A DNA stretch of 64,000 nt from Ruminococcus flavefaciens (GTDB taxonomy: Bacteria; Bacillota; Clostridia; Oscillospirales; Ruminococcaceae). Positions within the stretch are counted from its first letter, which is position 1, and each line of letters opens with the position of its first letter. The position numbers and the translations under genes were made by a program. Location: the NCBI RefSeq assembly GCF_900116855.1, contig NZ_UETD01000006.1, forward strand, positions 1 through 64,000, read 5' to 3'. Of this stretch, positions 8,969 through 17,635 are shown piece by piece. The notes beneath the pieces were generated by a model, which worked only from the letters and a program-made list of their open reading frames with translations, was not told the origin of the DNA and did no database searches.

Positions 8969-11047
8969 TTAAGAATTTATTTTCAGAGATGTGCATTGTT
9001 TTCCTGTCAGCTTTGTGCTGAGTGAGTCGGGCTGAGAGGTGCCTGCGTAGAGGGTGAACTCACTGCCTTCCTTTATCCATTCGCCCTTTTCATTGACAGC
9101 CATGAAGGCTCTTTCGGGTAGAGTGATCTGTACGACCTTGCTCTCGCCCGCATCAAGTGCGACTCTCTTGAAGCCGCAGAGGCTATGGTTGGGAACTGCG
9201 TTCTCCGAATGACCTTTGATATAGAACTGGACCACGTCCTCAACTGCGCGGCTGCCTGTGTTGGTGATCTTCACCGAAGCCTTGCCGTCCGCATAGGACA
9301 GCTCCGAACACTCTGTTTCGGAGTAAGTAAGTCCGAAGCCGAAGGGATAAAGAATATTGCCCTCGGCGTATCTGTAAGTACGGTTCTTCATGCTGTAATC
9401 CGAGAAATCGGGCAGCTTTGAAGCGTCCTCATAGAATGTAACGGGAAGCTTTCCCGAGGGAGAAGTCTTGCCGAACAGGATATTCGCAAGAGCTCTTCCG
9501 CCGAACTGACCGGGATACCACGCGTGTATGAGTGCATCGCAGTCTGCTTCTACATTTATCGCACTGCCGGCAGCAGTGACTATGATGACGGGCTTTCCTT
9601 TAGCCATTACCGTCTTAACAAGCTTTCTCTGTGACTCAGGGAGCCTGAGATCGTTTTTGTCTCCCGAGGAGAACTCATTACCTGTGTCTCCCTCTTCGCC
9701 CTCGATAGTAGCATCAAGGCCTACACAAAGCACAACTATATCGGAGTGCTCTGCGATTATCTCAGCCTCAGCCAGTCTGTCATCGGGGAGAGCAAGACCC
9801 ATGCATCTGTCCTTATACAGGTGACATCCCTCGGAGTAGATGACTCTGCCTTCAAACGCCTCGCGGATACCGCTGAGGAAGGTCACATACTCATCAGCCT
9901 TGCCGTTGTAGTTGCCTTCCAGAGCAGGAACGCTGTCGGCATTGGGACCGATGACTCCGATGGTCTTGTATTTGCTGCCGTCCAGCGGCAGGATACCGTT
10001 GTTCTTCAGGAGCACCATCGAGCGCTCAGAACATTCAAGAGCGAACTTCTTGTGCTCGTCACATGAAACGATATCGTAATCAAGTCCGTCGTATTCGGTG
10101 GACTTGTCAAACATACCAAGTCTGATCCTTGTTCTCATCAGCTTTACGCACGACTTCCTGAGGTCCTCATCTGTGATGAGCTTCTCGCCGTATGCGGCAA
10201 GCAGATGGAGATATGTATTTCCGCAGTTCAGGTCGCAGCCCTTCTTGAGAGCAAGTGCTGCCGACTCGGGAGCGGTCTTGGTAACACCGTGATTGGTGTG
10301 GAAATCTCTTATTGCCCAGCAATCTGAAACGAAATGACCGTCGAACCCCCATTCCTCAAGCTTATTCATGAGGAAGGTATTTGCACAGGCGGGTTCGCCG
10401 TTGACTCTGTTGTATGCACCCATAACGCTTTCGACCTTGGCTTCCTTTACGAGAGCCTCAAATGCGGCAATATAGGTCTCTGTCATATCCTTCATGTTTG
10501 CCTTGGCATCAAATTCATGTCTGGTAGCCTCGGGACCGCTGTGTACGGCGAAATGCTTTGCACAGGCAGCAACTCTCAGGACCTTTCCATCGCCCTGAAG
10601 TCCCTTGGTGTAAGCCACGCCCAGACGAGCTGTCAGGAACGGGTCTTCGCCGTAGGTCTCCTGACCTCTGCCCCATCTCGGATCGCGGAATATGTTTATA
10701 TTCGGTGACCAGAGTGTAAGGCCTTTATAAATGTCACGATCATCGTGAGCGGAATATTCATTGTATTTAGCTCTTGCTTCTGTCGATGTGACTTCGCCTG
10801 CCCTGCGGACAGCCTCCTCATCGAACATAGCAGCCATTCCGATTGCCTGCGGGAACATTGTAGCCGTTCCTGCTCTTGCAACTCCGTGCAATCCCTCGCT
10901 CCACCAATTGTAAGCGGATATCCCCAAGCGCTCCACAGCAGGAGCGTCATATTTGAGCTGTTCTGCCATTTCCTGAACAGAAAGCCTGTCCGTCAGGTCC
11001 TCAGCTCTCTCGATTGCGGATAATGCTTCGTCCATGTACTTCTCCAT
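8969..11047 (-). CDS. Glycoside hydrolase family 3, probable beta-xylosidase/beta-glucosidase
   Basis: This roughly 692-residue intracellular enzyme has no signal peptide. The GH3 N-terminal barrel carries [44 protein letters not shown] and the nucleophile motif VSDCWAI near residue 240. It is followed by the GH3 alpha/beta sandwich and a C-terminal fibronectin-III-like domain (about 590-690). The EGLHGVAR form is frequent in xylosidase-type GH3 enzymes, and the partner xylA supports hydrolysis of imported xylo-oligosaccharides to xylose. Specificity cannot be decided from sequence alone. ATG 11047 is preferred over ATG 11053 because AAAGGA is seven bases upstream of it but only one base from the other. 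Confidence 0.9.
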   Translation of the reverse strand: MEKYMDEALSAIERAEDLTDRLSVQEMAEQLKYDAPAVERLGISAYNWWSEGLHGVARAGTATMFPQAIGMAAMFDEEAVRRAGEVTSTEARAKYNEYSAHDDRDIYKGLTLWSPNINIFRDPRWGRGQETYGEDPFLTARLGVAYTKGLQGDGKVLRVAACAKHFAVHSGPEATRHEFDAKANMKDMTETYIAAFEALVKEAKVESVMGAYNRVNGEPACANTFLMNKLEEWGFDGHFVSDCWAIRDFHTNHGVTKTAPESAALALKKGCDLNCGNTYLHLLAAYGEKLITDEDLRKSCVKLMRTRIRLGMFDKSTEYDGLDYDIVSCDEHKKFALECSERSMVLLKNNGILPLDGSKYKTIGVIGPNADSVPALEGNYNGKADEYVTFLSGIREAFEGRVIYSEGCHLYKDRCMGLALPDDRLAEAEIIAEHSDIVVLCVGLDATIEGEEGDTGNEFSSGDKNDLRLPESQRKLVKTVMAKGKPVIIVTAAGSAINVEADCDALIHAWYPGQFGGRALANILFGKTSPSGKLPVTFYEDASKLPDFSDYSMKNRTYRYAEGNILYPFGFGLTYSETECSELSYADGKASVKITNTGSRAVEDVVQFYIKGHSENAVPNHSLCGFKRVALDAGESKVVQITLPERAFMAVNEKGEWIKEGSEFTLYAGTSQPDSLSTKLTGKQCTSLKINS

Positions 11048-11066
11048 AAGCATTTCCTTTCTTTAT

Positions 11067-11957
11067 TTATATTTTGCTTATAAACTCATCTATGACCTTT
11101 TCGGGAGACCATTCCGTAGTGGAGAGTTCCCATCTTTCCTTTATGCAGGCTGTCTCATTGGGCTGATAGCTTTTCAGCTCTCCGAGGAGCTCACATTCAA
11201 GGAACAGGTCATTGGTGTAAGTTTCGTAATTACAGCAGAAATCAGGATAATTTACATTCTCATACTCATCGAAGCACATTCTGAAAATGTTTCTTCCATT
11301 TATATATAGTACCTGTTTTCCCGTAACATTGAAGCCTGCCTTGAAAGCTTTTTTCTCCTTTGGGTCCTGCCTCAGGAGAGCGTACTTGTCGGCAAGCACA
11401 AAGCGATGGTCATTTATTGCGGAGTAGCTCCACAGTGCCATCGTTCTGTTTGGTAAAAAGCCCTTGTCATCTCTGCAAAGCGGGATGATCTCGGTGCCGC
11501 CCGCCGCAAGTCCCGTAACGGACCACGGAGCAAATTCCGAGGGCTTATCGGAGCAGTTGGTGATCCTGTTCTCGATGGTGACCGAAGTTTTGTCGTCCAT
11601 GGAGATGACCATTTCAAACTGCTTTTCAAATTTTGTCATAGCAGGCGTAAGAGTGAGTACTCCGCCGTCAAAATGTGCCTCGACCTTTGCATTGTCGGGA
11701 AGATAAGTTTCGGGCATCACCTCAGGGGCGCTCCATATCCTGTGACCGCCGTAGGCGTACCAGACTCCGTACCCGTTGTTTATCTCATAGAAGTTTCTGT
11801 CGATGTCTTCAAAAAGAACATTATCACCATCAGTAAAGCCGAAGAAAACGATCCTCGGTCCCACATCTATAGTAGCGATGAGCTTGATAATACCATTATC
11901 GAGGCAAAGACATTTTCCGTAGTTTTTGTAGTCGGTCTCATAGCACTTAACAGACAT
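11067..11957 (-). CDS. DUF4380-like protein of aldose-epimerase-type fold
   Basis: This protein of about 296 residues has no signal peptide and is the first gene of the xyl operon. I see an all-beta sequence with features resembling the DUF4380/galactose-mutarotase superfamily: an N-terminal IDVGPRIVFFGFTDGDNVLFED, GGHRIWSAPE near 72-81, and a centre rich in Trp and Pro (FAPWSVTGLAAGG). It may act on the anomeric form of an imported sugar or bind one, but no reaction can be assigned. ATG 11957 has AAAGG nine bases upstream and is preferred over an upstream GTG. Position beside the GH3 and xylA genes implies a role in xylose or xyloside metabolism. Confidence 0.7.
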   Translation of the reverse strand: MSVKCYETDYKNYGKCLCLDNGIIKLIATIDVGPRIVFFGFTDGDNVLFEDIDRNFYEINNGYGVWYAYGGHRIWSAPEVMPETYLPDNAKVEAHFDGGVLTLTPAMTKFEKQFEMVISMDDKTSVTIENRITNCSDKPSEFAPWSVTGLAAGGTEIIPLCRDDKGFLPNRTMALWSYSAINDHRFVLADKYALLRQDPKEKKAFKAGFNVTGKQVLYINGRNIFRMCFDEYENVNYPDFCCNYETYTNDLFLECELLGELKSYQPNETACIKERWELSTTEWSPEKVIDEFISKI

Positions 11958-11960
11958 CAC

Positions 11961-12180
11961 ACATCACCTTTCGTAAGCTCTAATGCTATTATATACTACT
12001 TCGGCAATTTATACTAATCAAATATTGCGGCTGTTTATTCAAGAATTGCTAACATTGCACAAATTCTTCAAACCCACTTTACAAATACTATGATAATAGT
12101 GTATAATATATCCAGATATTACGGTGAATTATGAATATTGACATAAATTTCACAACAATTTTTGGTTAAGGAGGCTAATC
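11961..12180. promoter_or_regulatory. Divergent control region between xyl operon and AraC gene
   Basis: This 220-bp AT-rich intergenic region separates divergent genes. Plus strand: TTTACA (12078-12083), an 18-bp spacer and TATAAT (12102-12107), a plausible promoter for the AraC gene. Its start also has an AAGGAGG ribosome site. Minus strand: a TATAAT-like -10 at 11988-11993 could serve the xyl operon, but I see no good -35, which fits activation by the AraC protein. The exact operators are not evident. Confidence 0.45.
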
Positions 12181-13047
12181 ATGATTAAAAATCTATCCGG
12201 CGATTACGAAACCGTCGAGTACGAAAACCAAAGATTTGTCATGCTTTATGATAACGACCAGGTCGAAGAATATCCGACACACTGGCACAATGCGGTCGAA
12301 GTCATCATTCCTCTGCACAATGGTTTTACGGTAACTTCTGGCGGTGTGGACTATCACCTGAATGAAAAGGAAATAATCATCATCCCCCCGGGAGAGCTCC
12401 ATTCCATGCCTGCTCAGGAGGGCAGACGAATCATCTTTCAGTGCGACAACAGCATAATCAGCGACGTTCCGGCTCTCGAAGCATTAGTCCCCGTTTTTTC
12501 CGAAGCCTTTCACATCACTCCTGCTGTCAGCAAGGAGCTGTATATACTTTCCAGAAAGAGCATTCTTGATATATATTCCGAATACTATTCAAAATCTGCG
12601 CTTGCCGACGTAAGGATCTACCTTTGTCTCATAAAAATGCTCACCGCCGTCAGGGAGTACCAGCTCACTCAGGCAGCCGACGCATTTACAGGCGATCCCT
12701 CGGGCAGGGACGATACCCGAAAGTTCAGCATGGTCATGAAGTACATCAACCAGAACTATATGTACGAGATACCGCTGGAGAAGATCGCTTCTATCGCAGG
12801 CTACAGCAAGTACCATTTTTCGCGCATTTTCAAGAAGTACAACAATGTCTCCTACATACAGTATATAAATAGTAAGAGAATAAAGGCGGCAGAAAGACTT
12901 CTTATCGACCCGAACCTGTCAGTTACCGAGGTCGCCATGAGAGCCGGATTTGCCAGCCTGACCACCTTTAACCGAGCCTTCAAGAAAGCCAAAAATTGCA
13001 CACCCACAGAGTTCAAGACTCTTTATAAAATATCAGATCAGACATAA
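12181..13047 (+). CDS. AraC-family transcriptional regulator with cupin sensor domain
   Basis: This 288-residue regulator has an N-terminal cupin-type sugar-sensing domain (about residues 15-100) with a THWHNAVEVIIPL signature and an IIPPGELH strand. The C-terminal double helix-turn-helix (about 185-285) contains IPLEKIASIAGYSKYHFSRIF and SVTEVAMRAGFASLTTFNRAF. It is transcribed divergently from the GH3-xylA-importer operon and probably activates it in response to a xylan-derived sugar. A strong terminator follows at 13054. Function as a regulator is firm. Target and ligand are inferred from position. Confidence 0.9.
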   Translation: MIKNLSGDYETVEYENQRFVMLYDNDQVEEYPTHWHNAVEVIIPLHNGFTVTSGGVDYHLNEKEIIIIPPGELHSMPAQEGRRIIFQCDNSIISDVPALEALVPVFSEAFHITPAVSKELYILSRKSILDIYSEYYSKSALADVRIYLCLIKMLTAVREYQLTQAADAFTGDPSGRDDTRKFSMVMKYINQNYMYEIPLEKIASIAGYSKYHFSRIFKKYNNVSYIQYINSKRIKAAERLLIDPNLSVTEVAMRAGFASLTTFNRAFKKAKNCTPTEFKTLYKISDQT

Positions 13048-13053
13048 AAATGA

Positions 13054-13088
13054 ATCCCGAAAGCAGCCATCAATGCTGCCTTCGGGAT
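13054..13088 (+). terminator. Terminator of the AraC gene
   Basis: ATCCCGAA plus GCAGC arms pair with GCTGC plus TTCGGGAT, and ATTTTTAT follows. It lies 7 bp after the AraC stop. Confidence 0.8.
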
Positions 13089-13152
13089 ATTTTTATCGCA
13101 ATTTTTGGCGCATCGGATCAACCATTTCACCATCTGCGCAATAAATGAACAA

Positions 13153-13174
13153 GGGCAGTACTCGTGTACTGCCC
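13153..13174 (-). terminator. Terminator of the GH11/GH16 gene
   Basis: GGGCAGTAC pairs with GTACTGCCC around a TCGT loop, 41 bp after the xylanase/lichenase stop. A modest T-rich stretch follows on both strands. Confidence 0.55.
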
Positions 13175-13214
13175 TGCTCATTTTTAATGGAAGAAAAACT
13201 ATATACCACTGCAA

Positions 13215-15638
13215 TTATTGCTTGTTGTATGTTACCCACTGATAGTGTGCCTTGAGAGGTGTTCTGCCGTTGAATGCCTTCAGCCAGTCATCAACAGTTC
13301 TTCCGGGCCATGCGTTCATCATGATCTTTCCGGGAGTCTTGGGGATGTTCTGGTAAGCAGTGTAAACAGCCTTGCCGTCAACATACCATGTGATATGATC
13401 GGGCTGCCAGTCAAAGCCGTAGGTGTGGAATGCCTCAGATGAGTCAAATCCGAGATCATACATATACTCATGCTTGCCTTCGCCGTCAGTGTAGTAGTTG
13501 AGCTGTACCTTTGTTGTGTCCTTGCCGAGTATCTCGATATCGATCTCATCCCATGGATTATTGTCTGAAGGACCTGTGTAGGTGAAGAAGGACGATACTA
13601 CGCCGTCGTTCTTGATAGCCTGCATAGAGGTCTCATAGTAACCGTAGTGATAGAAGTTGTTTGTACGGAACTCGCCGCCTGAGTACTGGGGATTCCAGTC
13701 AGGATTGCTGTCATTTGTCCACTTCTGGTCAACGCTGAGCTCAAGAGCACCGCCGCCGATAACAGCATTGCGCTTGTACCACCAGCAGTCAAAGGGCTTG
13801 CCGTTTGTCCATCCGTCAGAAGCAAAGAAGTCGCCTGCATTGCCTGTGCGGAAGTCAGATACCATAGTGGCATTCTTGTTCATGGGAGTGCCCTTGTCCT
13901 GCATTCCGCCGTAAACAGCAGGAGGTGCAGTTGTAGTGGTAGTCACGATAGTTGTTGTGGTTGTGGTAGTTGTTGTGCTTGTAGTTGTAGTTGTAGCGGG
14001 CTTTGTAGTTGTAGTCGTTGCAGCAGGCTGATGACCCTGTGCATAGGACTCGGGAAGGCTGGGAATAAGATTCAGCAGCTTCTTCTGGATAGCCAGTGCA
14101 TCATTCGCAGTAAGACCTTCGCCGCTCTCATAAACATCGCCGTTGAGAGCACCCTGCTCTGTCATATGCTTGGACTCAGAACCTGTATAGCCGTACTTAT
14201 TGGGGTTTGCAAGGAACTGCATGATAAGTATAGCATCGCTGAGCTCTACCGTATTATCGAGGTTTGCATCGCCCCACATAGTTACGCCTGAAGGCTTGTA
14301 GGGGTTGGGCTGTGTGGTAGTTGTTGTTATCACAACGGGCTGCTGTGTAGTTGTAGTAGTCACAACAGGCTCCGCATTCTTCACGCTGATAAGGGGACCT
14401 GTTCCCTTTACAGCAGCATATGCTCCGTCAACGTAGAAATCCGTAAGGCTCTTGGGAGCTTCAACATAGAGCACAAGATTTGTAGCGCCCTCGGGGATAG
14501 TGTAAGCAGAGTTTGAAAGGTCTACCCACTGACCCTTTGCACCGGTCGCAGTCTTTACCTCTGAGTAAGTCTCTGTGCCGGAAGCGTCTGAATACTGGAG
14601 TGTGAGCTTAAATTCAACAGACTCCTCGGTATCCTGCATTACAGCAGCACCGAATGCGAATGTCTCGCCGCCCTTGAAGGGATTGCTCGGGAGACTTATG
14701 GAAGCACCGTTCCAGTTGTCGGCACGGTCGGAAACATAGAGTCCCTTTGATCCGTCATAGCCTGACGAGGACTTTACCTTTGCGCTTCCGCGTCCTGTCC
14801 AGTCACCTTCGCCCGACTCGAAGCTCTCTGTGAGATAATAGCCGTTTGCATCGGGCTCTACGGGCTTCTCGGGCTCAGGCTCCTTGCCGAGAGTTATCGT
14901 ATTCTTCTTGACGTTAGCTTCACCGTTGCTCTCCCAACCTTCTACGTTGAAAGCGACCTCGTACATTTTGCCCATCTGGAGACCCTTGGACTCCCAAGCC
15001 TCGAAGTGCTTGGAAACGCTGATGGTACCGTTTGTTCTGCCGCTGCTGCGAACGCTGAAGTACTGTACGAAGGGCTTATTGCCCTCGATGGTATAGGAGT
15101 TGCGGTTTTCTTTATAAATGTAGTACTTTGCACCGTCAAGGTCAACTGTACCTAAAGGACTGCCTGCTCCGGGGGAGCCGTTAGGAGGACACCAGTTCTT
15201 CCAGTCCTCAACGATGTAGTACTCTACCAGAGGATTCTGTGTCCAGCCGTAGATGCAAAGACGGGAGTTACCCTGACTGCTTGCAGACCAGTTTACATCG
15301 AAATCGCAGGTGATTCCGCCGTAATCCTGAAACTTCTTTGTGCTGCCCATACCGATACCGCGGCGAGCGAGGAAGTTTCCGCTGGGACCTGCACAGTTCC
15401 ACTTTGTGGTGAAAGTACCGTTATCTCCCAGCGTCATTGATGACGGCTGGTTTGTGTCAGCAGCCCAGATCTCGTAGCTGTAGCCGTCGGGACCTGTACC
15501 CTTATGCTGTCCTGCACCGTTCAGAGTATAAGTCTGACCGGCTGCAACTGCTGTTACGCCTGCAAATGCGGAAGACGCAGCACAGATCATGCTTGCTGCC
15601 AGTCCCAGTGCAGTAATTTTCATGCCTTTCAGTTTCAT
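13215..15638 (-). CDS. xynD: Bifunctional dockerin enzyme: GH11 xylanase - CBM22 - dockerin - GH16 lichenase (XynD-like)
   Basis: This secreted 807-residue cellulosomal enzyme has the following order: signal peptide 1-32; GH11 endo-xylanase 33-250 with nucleophile Glu139 (PLVEYYIVE) and acid/base Glu233 (NVEGWESNG); CBM22 about 262-410; Thr linker; type I dockerin about 452-530 (DANLDNTVELSD and a weaker second repeat); poly-Thr linker 540-572; GH16 beta-1,3-1,4-glucanase 585-805 with catalytic DEIDIE at 697-702. This order is that of XynD of R. flavefaciens, hence the symbol. It would cleave arabinoxylan and mixed-linkage glucan while docked on a scaffoldin. It follows an AraC gene by 91 bp. 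The GH11 domain is nearly identical to that at 21169. Confidence 0.95.
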   Translation of the reverse strand: MKLKGMKITALGLAASMICAASSAFAGVTAVAAGQTYTLNGAGQHKGTGPDGYSYEIWAADTNQPSSMTLGDNGTFTTKWNCAGPSGNFLARRGIGMGSTKKFQDYGGITCDFDVNWSASSQGNSRLCIYGWTQNPLVEYYIVEDWKNWCPPNGSPGAGSPLGTVDLDGAKYYIYKENRNSYTIEGNKPFVQYFSVRSSGRTNGTISVSKHFEAWESKGLQMGKMYEVAFNVEGWESNGEANVKKNTITLGKEPEPEKPVEPDANGYYLTESFESGEGDWTGRGSAKVKSSSGYDGSKGLYVSDRADNWNGASISLPSNPFKGGETFAFGAAVMQDTEESVEFKLTLQYSDASGTETYSEVKTATGAKGQWVDLSNSAYTIPEGATNLVLYVEAPKSLTDFYVDGAYAAVKGTGPLISVKNAEPVVTTTTTQQPVVITTTTTQPNPYKPSGVTMWGDANLDNTVELSDAILIMQFLANPNKYGYTGSESKHMTEQGALNGDVYESGEGLTANDALAIQKKLLNLIPSLPESYAQGHQPAATTTTTKPATTTTTSTTTTTTTTTIVTTTTTAPPAVYGGMQDKGTPMNKNATMVSDFRTGNAGDFFASDGWTNGKPFDCWWYKRNAVIGGGALELSVDQKWTNDSNPDWNPQYSGGEFRTNNFYHYGYYETSMQAIKNDGVVSSFFTYTGPSDNNPWDEIDIEILGKDTTKVQLNYYTDGEGKHEYMYDLGFDSSEAFHTYGFDWQPDHITWYVDGKAVYTAYQNIPKTPGKIMMNAWPGRTVDDWLKAFNGRTPLKAHYQWVTYNKQ
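14835..15545 (-). repeat. Near-identical GH11 domain copy 1 (inverted relative to copy 2)
   Basis: This stretch encodes the GH11 xylanase domain and the following Pro/Glu linker. Against 21169-21888 on the opposite strand I count five amino-acid changes over roughly 225 residues plus a three-residue linker insertion in copy 2. The DNA differs by scattered, mostly silent changes. Similarity drops sharply in the CBM22 that follows. Confidence 0.9.
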
Positions 15639-15729
15639 AATATATCAGCCCTCTCATTCCGTGACCTTAGTCACTGTTTTTATTTACATTTAAGCAACAC
15701 CGACCGCGGTCACCGAAGGGGCGATGAGG

Positions 15730-16521
15730 TCATGTTGCATTTTGTGCTTTTTTGCGGTATTCAGAGGGAGTAAATCCCGTCTGCTCCTTGAACTGTCTTG
15801 CGAAGTGAACATAGCTGTGATATCCGCTGCTTGCGGAGATATCATTGATGTTCATATTGGTGGTGGAGAGCAGCATTTTCGCGTAGCTTACCCTGCTCCT
15901 CACCAGATCCTCGATAAAAGTCATGCCGAAGTGCTTCTTGTAGGCGTGCTGGAAAGCCGAGCGGCTCATGCGCACCTCATGTGCGGTACTGTCAACATTG
16001 CGCTGCTCATAGGGGCGGCTGTATATCTTGTTGCGCACCGTGGAAATAAGCTCGAACTGAGTGCTCCTTCTTCCCGAAACGCTGTTGAGGGAACTCTCTC
16101 TTATTTTAATGAACATAAGCCTCATAAAGAGGTCAGCCGACTCTGCCTTGCAGGGGTTGTCGGAGTACTTCTCATAGGCGATGGACTTCACGCAGTAGCT
16201 GAGGAACTCGAGAGGCATTTCCATAGGAGTCTCCAGCGGTATGCCCATTCTGAGGAATTCCTCCTCCTCTCCTCTGTCGTCGAAATCAAAATGTACCCAA
16301 TCGTTCTCGAAAACGTTTCCCGCAGTACAGCGATAGCGCTGAGCCCTGCCCTTAGGGTATATGAAAACAGTGCCTGCGGAGGTCACTGTTTCCCTGCCGC
16401 CGATGTCGAAGACAGCAGGAGTTCTAACCAGAAGCAGGAGGTAGTCTCCGCTCCCGTCGGGTCTGTCAATAAAAAAGTCTGCATCGTGGCAGTGATCGAA
16501 GCCAACATTATTAATTATCAT
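15730..16521 (-). CDS. AraC-family transcriptional regulator
   Basis: This 263-residue protein has an N-terminal AraC-type arm/cupin domain (VFDIGGRETVTSAGTVFIYPKG near 37-58) and a C-terminal AraC DNA-binding domain (about 165-260). The two helix-turn-helices include AHEVRMSRSAFQHAYKKHFG and NINDISASSGYHSYVHFARQF, ending in the typical GFTPSEYRKK. It lies directly upstream of and co-directional with the GH11/GH16 gene (91 bp), and downstream of a second AraC gene. A role in controlling the surrounding xylanase genes is inferred. The ligand is unknown. Confidence 0.88.
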   Translation of the reverse strand: MIINNVGFDHCHDADFFIDRPDGSGDYLLLLVRTPAVFDIGGRETVTSAGTVFIYPKGRAQRYRCTAGNVFENDWVHFDFDDRGEEEEFLRMGIPLETPMEMPLEFLSYCVKSIAYEKYSDNPCKAESADLFMRLMFIKIRESSLNSVSGRRSTQFELISTVRNKIYSRPYEQRNVDSTAHEVRMSRSAFQHAYKKHFGMTFIEDLVRSRVSYAKMLLSTTNMNINDISASSGYHSYVHFARQFKEQTGFTPSEYRKKAQNAT

Positions 16522-16677
16522 TGTTAACTCTCCATTTTCCGAAAAATTGTTTTTGACAAATCCCTGATCCGAATATCTTTTCCATGTTATTTTCTATCCT
16601 GATTATACCACTTTCAAACCTATAAATATATTATTTTATTGTCAAAATTGGTAAATTTATGATATCTGCATAAAATG

Positions 16678-16703
16678 TTATCCCCTGCAGAAGCAGGGGA
16701 TAA
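16678..16703 (-). terminator. Terminator of the third AraC gene
   Basis: TTATCCCCTGC and GCAGGGGATAA close on a four-base loop 7 bp after the stop. On the minus strand AACATTTTATG follows. It separates this gene from the AraC gene at 15730. Confidence 0.65.
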
Positions 16704-16709
16704 CGCAGA

Positions 16710-17462
16710 TCAATGATTTTCTTTACTGAAATCAGGAAATTTATACCGTTTCTTGTACTCCTTCGGCGTAACACCGAGATATTTCTTGAATATCTTGATA
16801 AAATAGCTCTGGGAACTGAATCCGAGAAGATTACTTATCTCCGAATCGGTATACTCCGAGAAGGTCAGCAGATTGGCAGCTTCCTCAGCCTTTGTCTTGC
16901 TGACATAGTTGCTGAATGCAATACCTGTTTCCGCCTTGAACAGTCTCGAGAGATAAGCAGGGCTGATCTTCAGATAAGCCGCTGCATCCTCGATCATGAT
17001 CTTTCCGTGAAGATGATCGCTGATATAATCCAGAGCTCGAACGATCTGCTTTGAGTAGATACCACTGTTGCGGACACGCCTCATATGTCTCGTATAGCCC
17101 TCGATCATTTCCTGATGGACCGCGTGGACTTCTGCTTCCGTGCGGCACTCATCGGATTTCATTATATATATGTCGCTGAGGTTGTAAGCCTCCTCAAGAG
17201 TCATACCGCTGTTGATACAAAATCTTGCGATAAGAGCAGCGGAGATCGCGAAGTGGTATTTCAGGTTTCTGAGGGGGTCCTTGCTGAGGATACCGTAGCC
17301 CTCGCTGCACAGTGGAGTCGCGAACACCTTTACCAGCTCGATATTGCCTGAGCAGATGCTCTCATAGCAGGCTATCTCGCGGTCAAAGGGAGCGTGCTCG
17401 AAACCTTCCTCACGCTTGAGGAAAAGATGGGAAGAAATATATTTTTCTGTATAGTCACTCAT
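16710..17462 (-). CDS. AraC-family transcriptional regulator, YSIRK-like sensor type
   Basis: This 250-residue regulator has an N-terminal helical region of about 140 residues without a recognisable cupin (for example FAISAALIARFCINSGMTLEEAYNLSD, near 70-96). The C-terminal AraC domain (about 148-245) contains IMIEDAAAYLKISPAYLSRLF and YTDSEISNLLGFSSQSYFIKIF. The helical sensor resembles that of regulators controlling sugar loci in Firmicutes. It lies between the GH43/CE1 gene and the second AraC gene. Control of the xylanase locus is plausible but inferred. Confidence 0.87.
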   Translation of the reverse strand: MSDYTEKYISSHLFLKREEGFEHAPFDREIACYESICSGNIELVKVFATPLCSEGYGILSKDPLRNLKYHFAISAALIARFCINSGMTLEEAYNLSDIYIMKSDECRTEAEVHAVHQEMIEGYTRHMRRVRNSGIYSKQIVRALDYISDHLHGKIMIEDAAAYLKISPAYLSRLFKAETGIAFSNYVSKTKAEEAANLLTFSEYTDSEISNLLGFSSQSYFIKIFKKYLGVTPKEYKKRYKFPDFSKENH

Positions 17463-17493
17463 GTCTAAACACCTCTCTGATATGATATGTACA

Positions 17494-17526
17494 CCCCTCG
17501 CACAAGGCTGAGCAAAGCCTGTGAGG
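17494..17526 (-). promoter_or_regulatory. Hairpin in the leader of the AraC gene at 16710
   Basis: CCCTCGCACAAGGCT pairs with AGCCTGTGAGGG across a short loop, about 30-65 bp upstream of the AraC start. It could be an attenuator or protein-binding site. No T-run follows. Confidence 0.35.
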
Positions 17527-17591
17527 GATAGTTATTCCCCTGTATACATATTATATCATATAAATATGAACTAATCTACCATTTCATATGA

Positions 17592-17621
17592 CAGCTCACC
17601 GCAATATTTCGCGGTGAGCTG
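17592..17621 (-). terminator. Hairpin after the GH43/CE1 gene
   Basis: CAGCTCACCGC pairs with GCGGTGAGCTG 15-44 bp after the stop of the enzyme gene. The trailing T-tract on the minus strand is poor, so termination strength is uncertain. Confidence 0.55.
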
Positions 17622-17635
17622 TTCATCATCAGTTA

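Noticed and set aside
13917..14030. Short tandem repeats resembling a CRISPR or minisatellite
   Set aside because: They are ACA/ACT/ACC threonine codons of the linker between the dockerin and GH16 domains. There are no spacers and the reading frame is intact.
15724..16527. Long plus-strand open frame of 267 codons opposite an AraC gene
   Set aside because: It mirrors the AraC coding frame exactly, has no family motif and no ribosome site. The minus-strand frame carries clear helix-turn-helix motifs.
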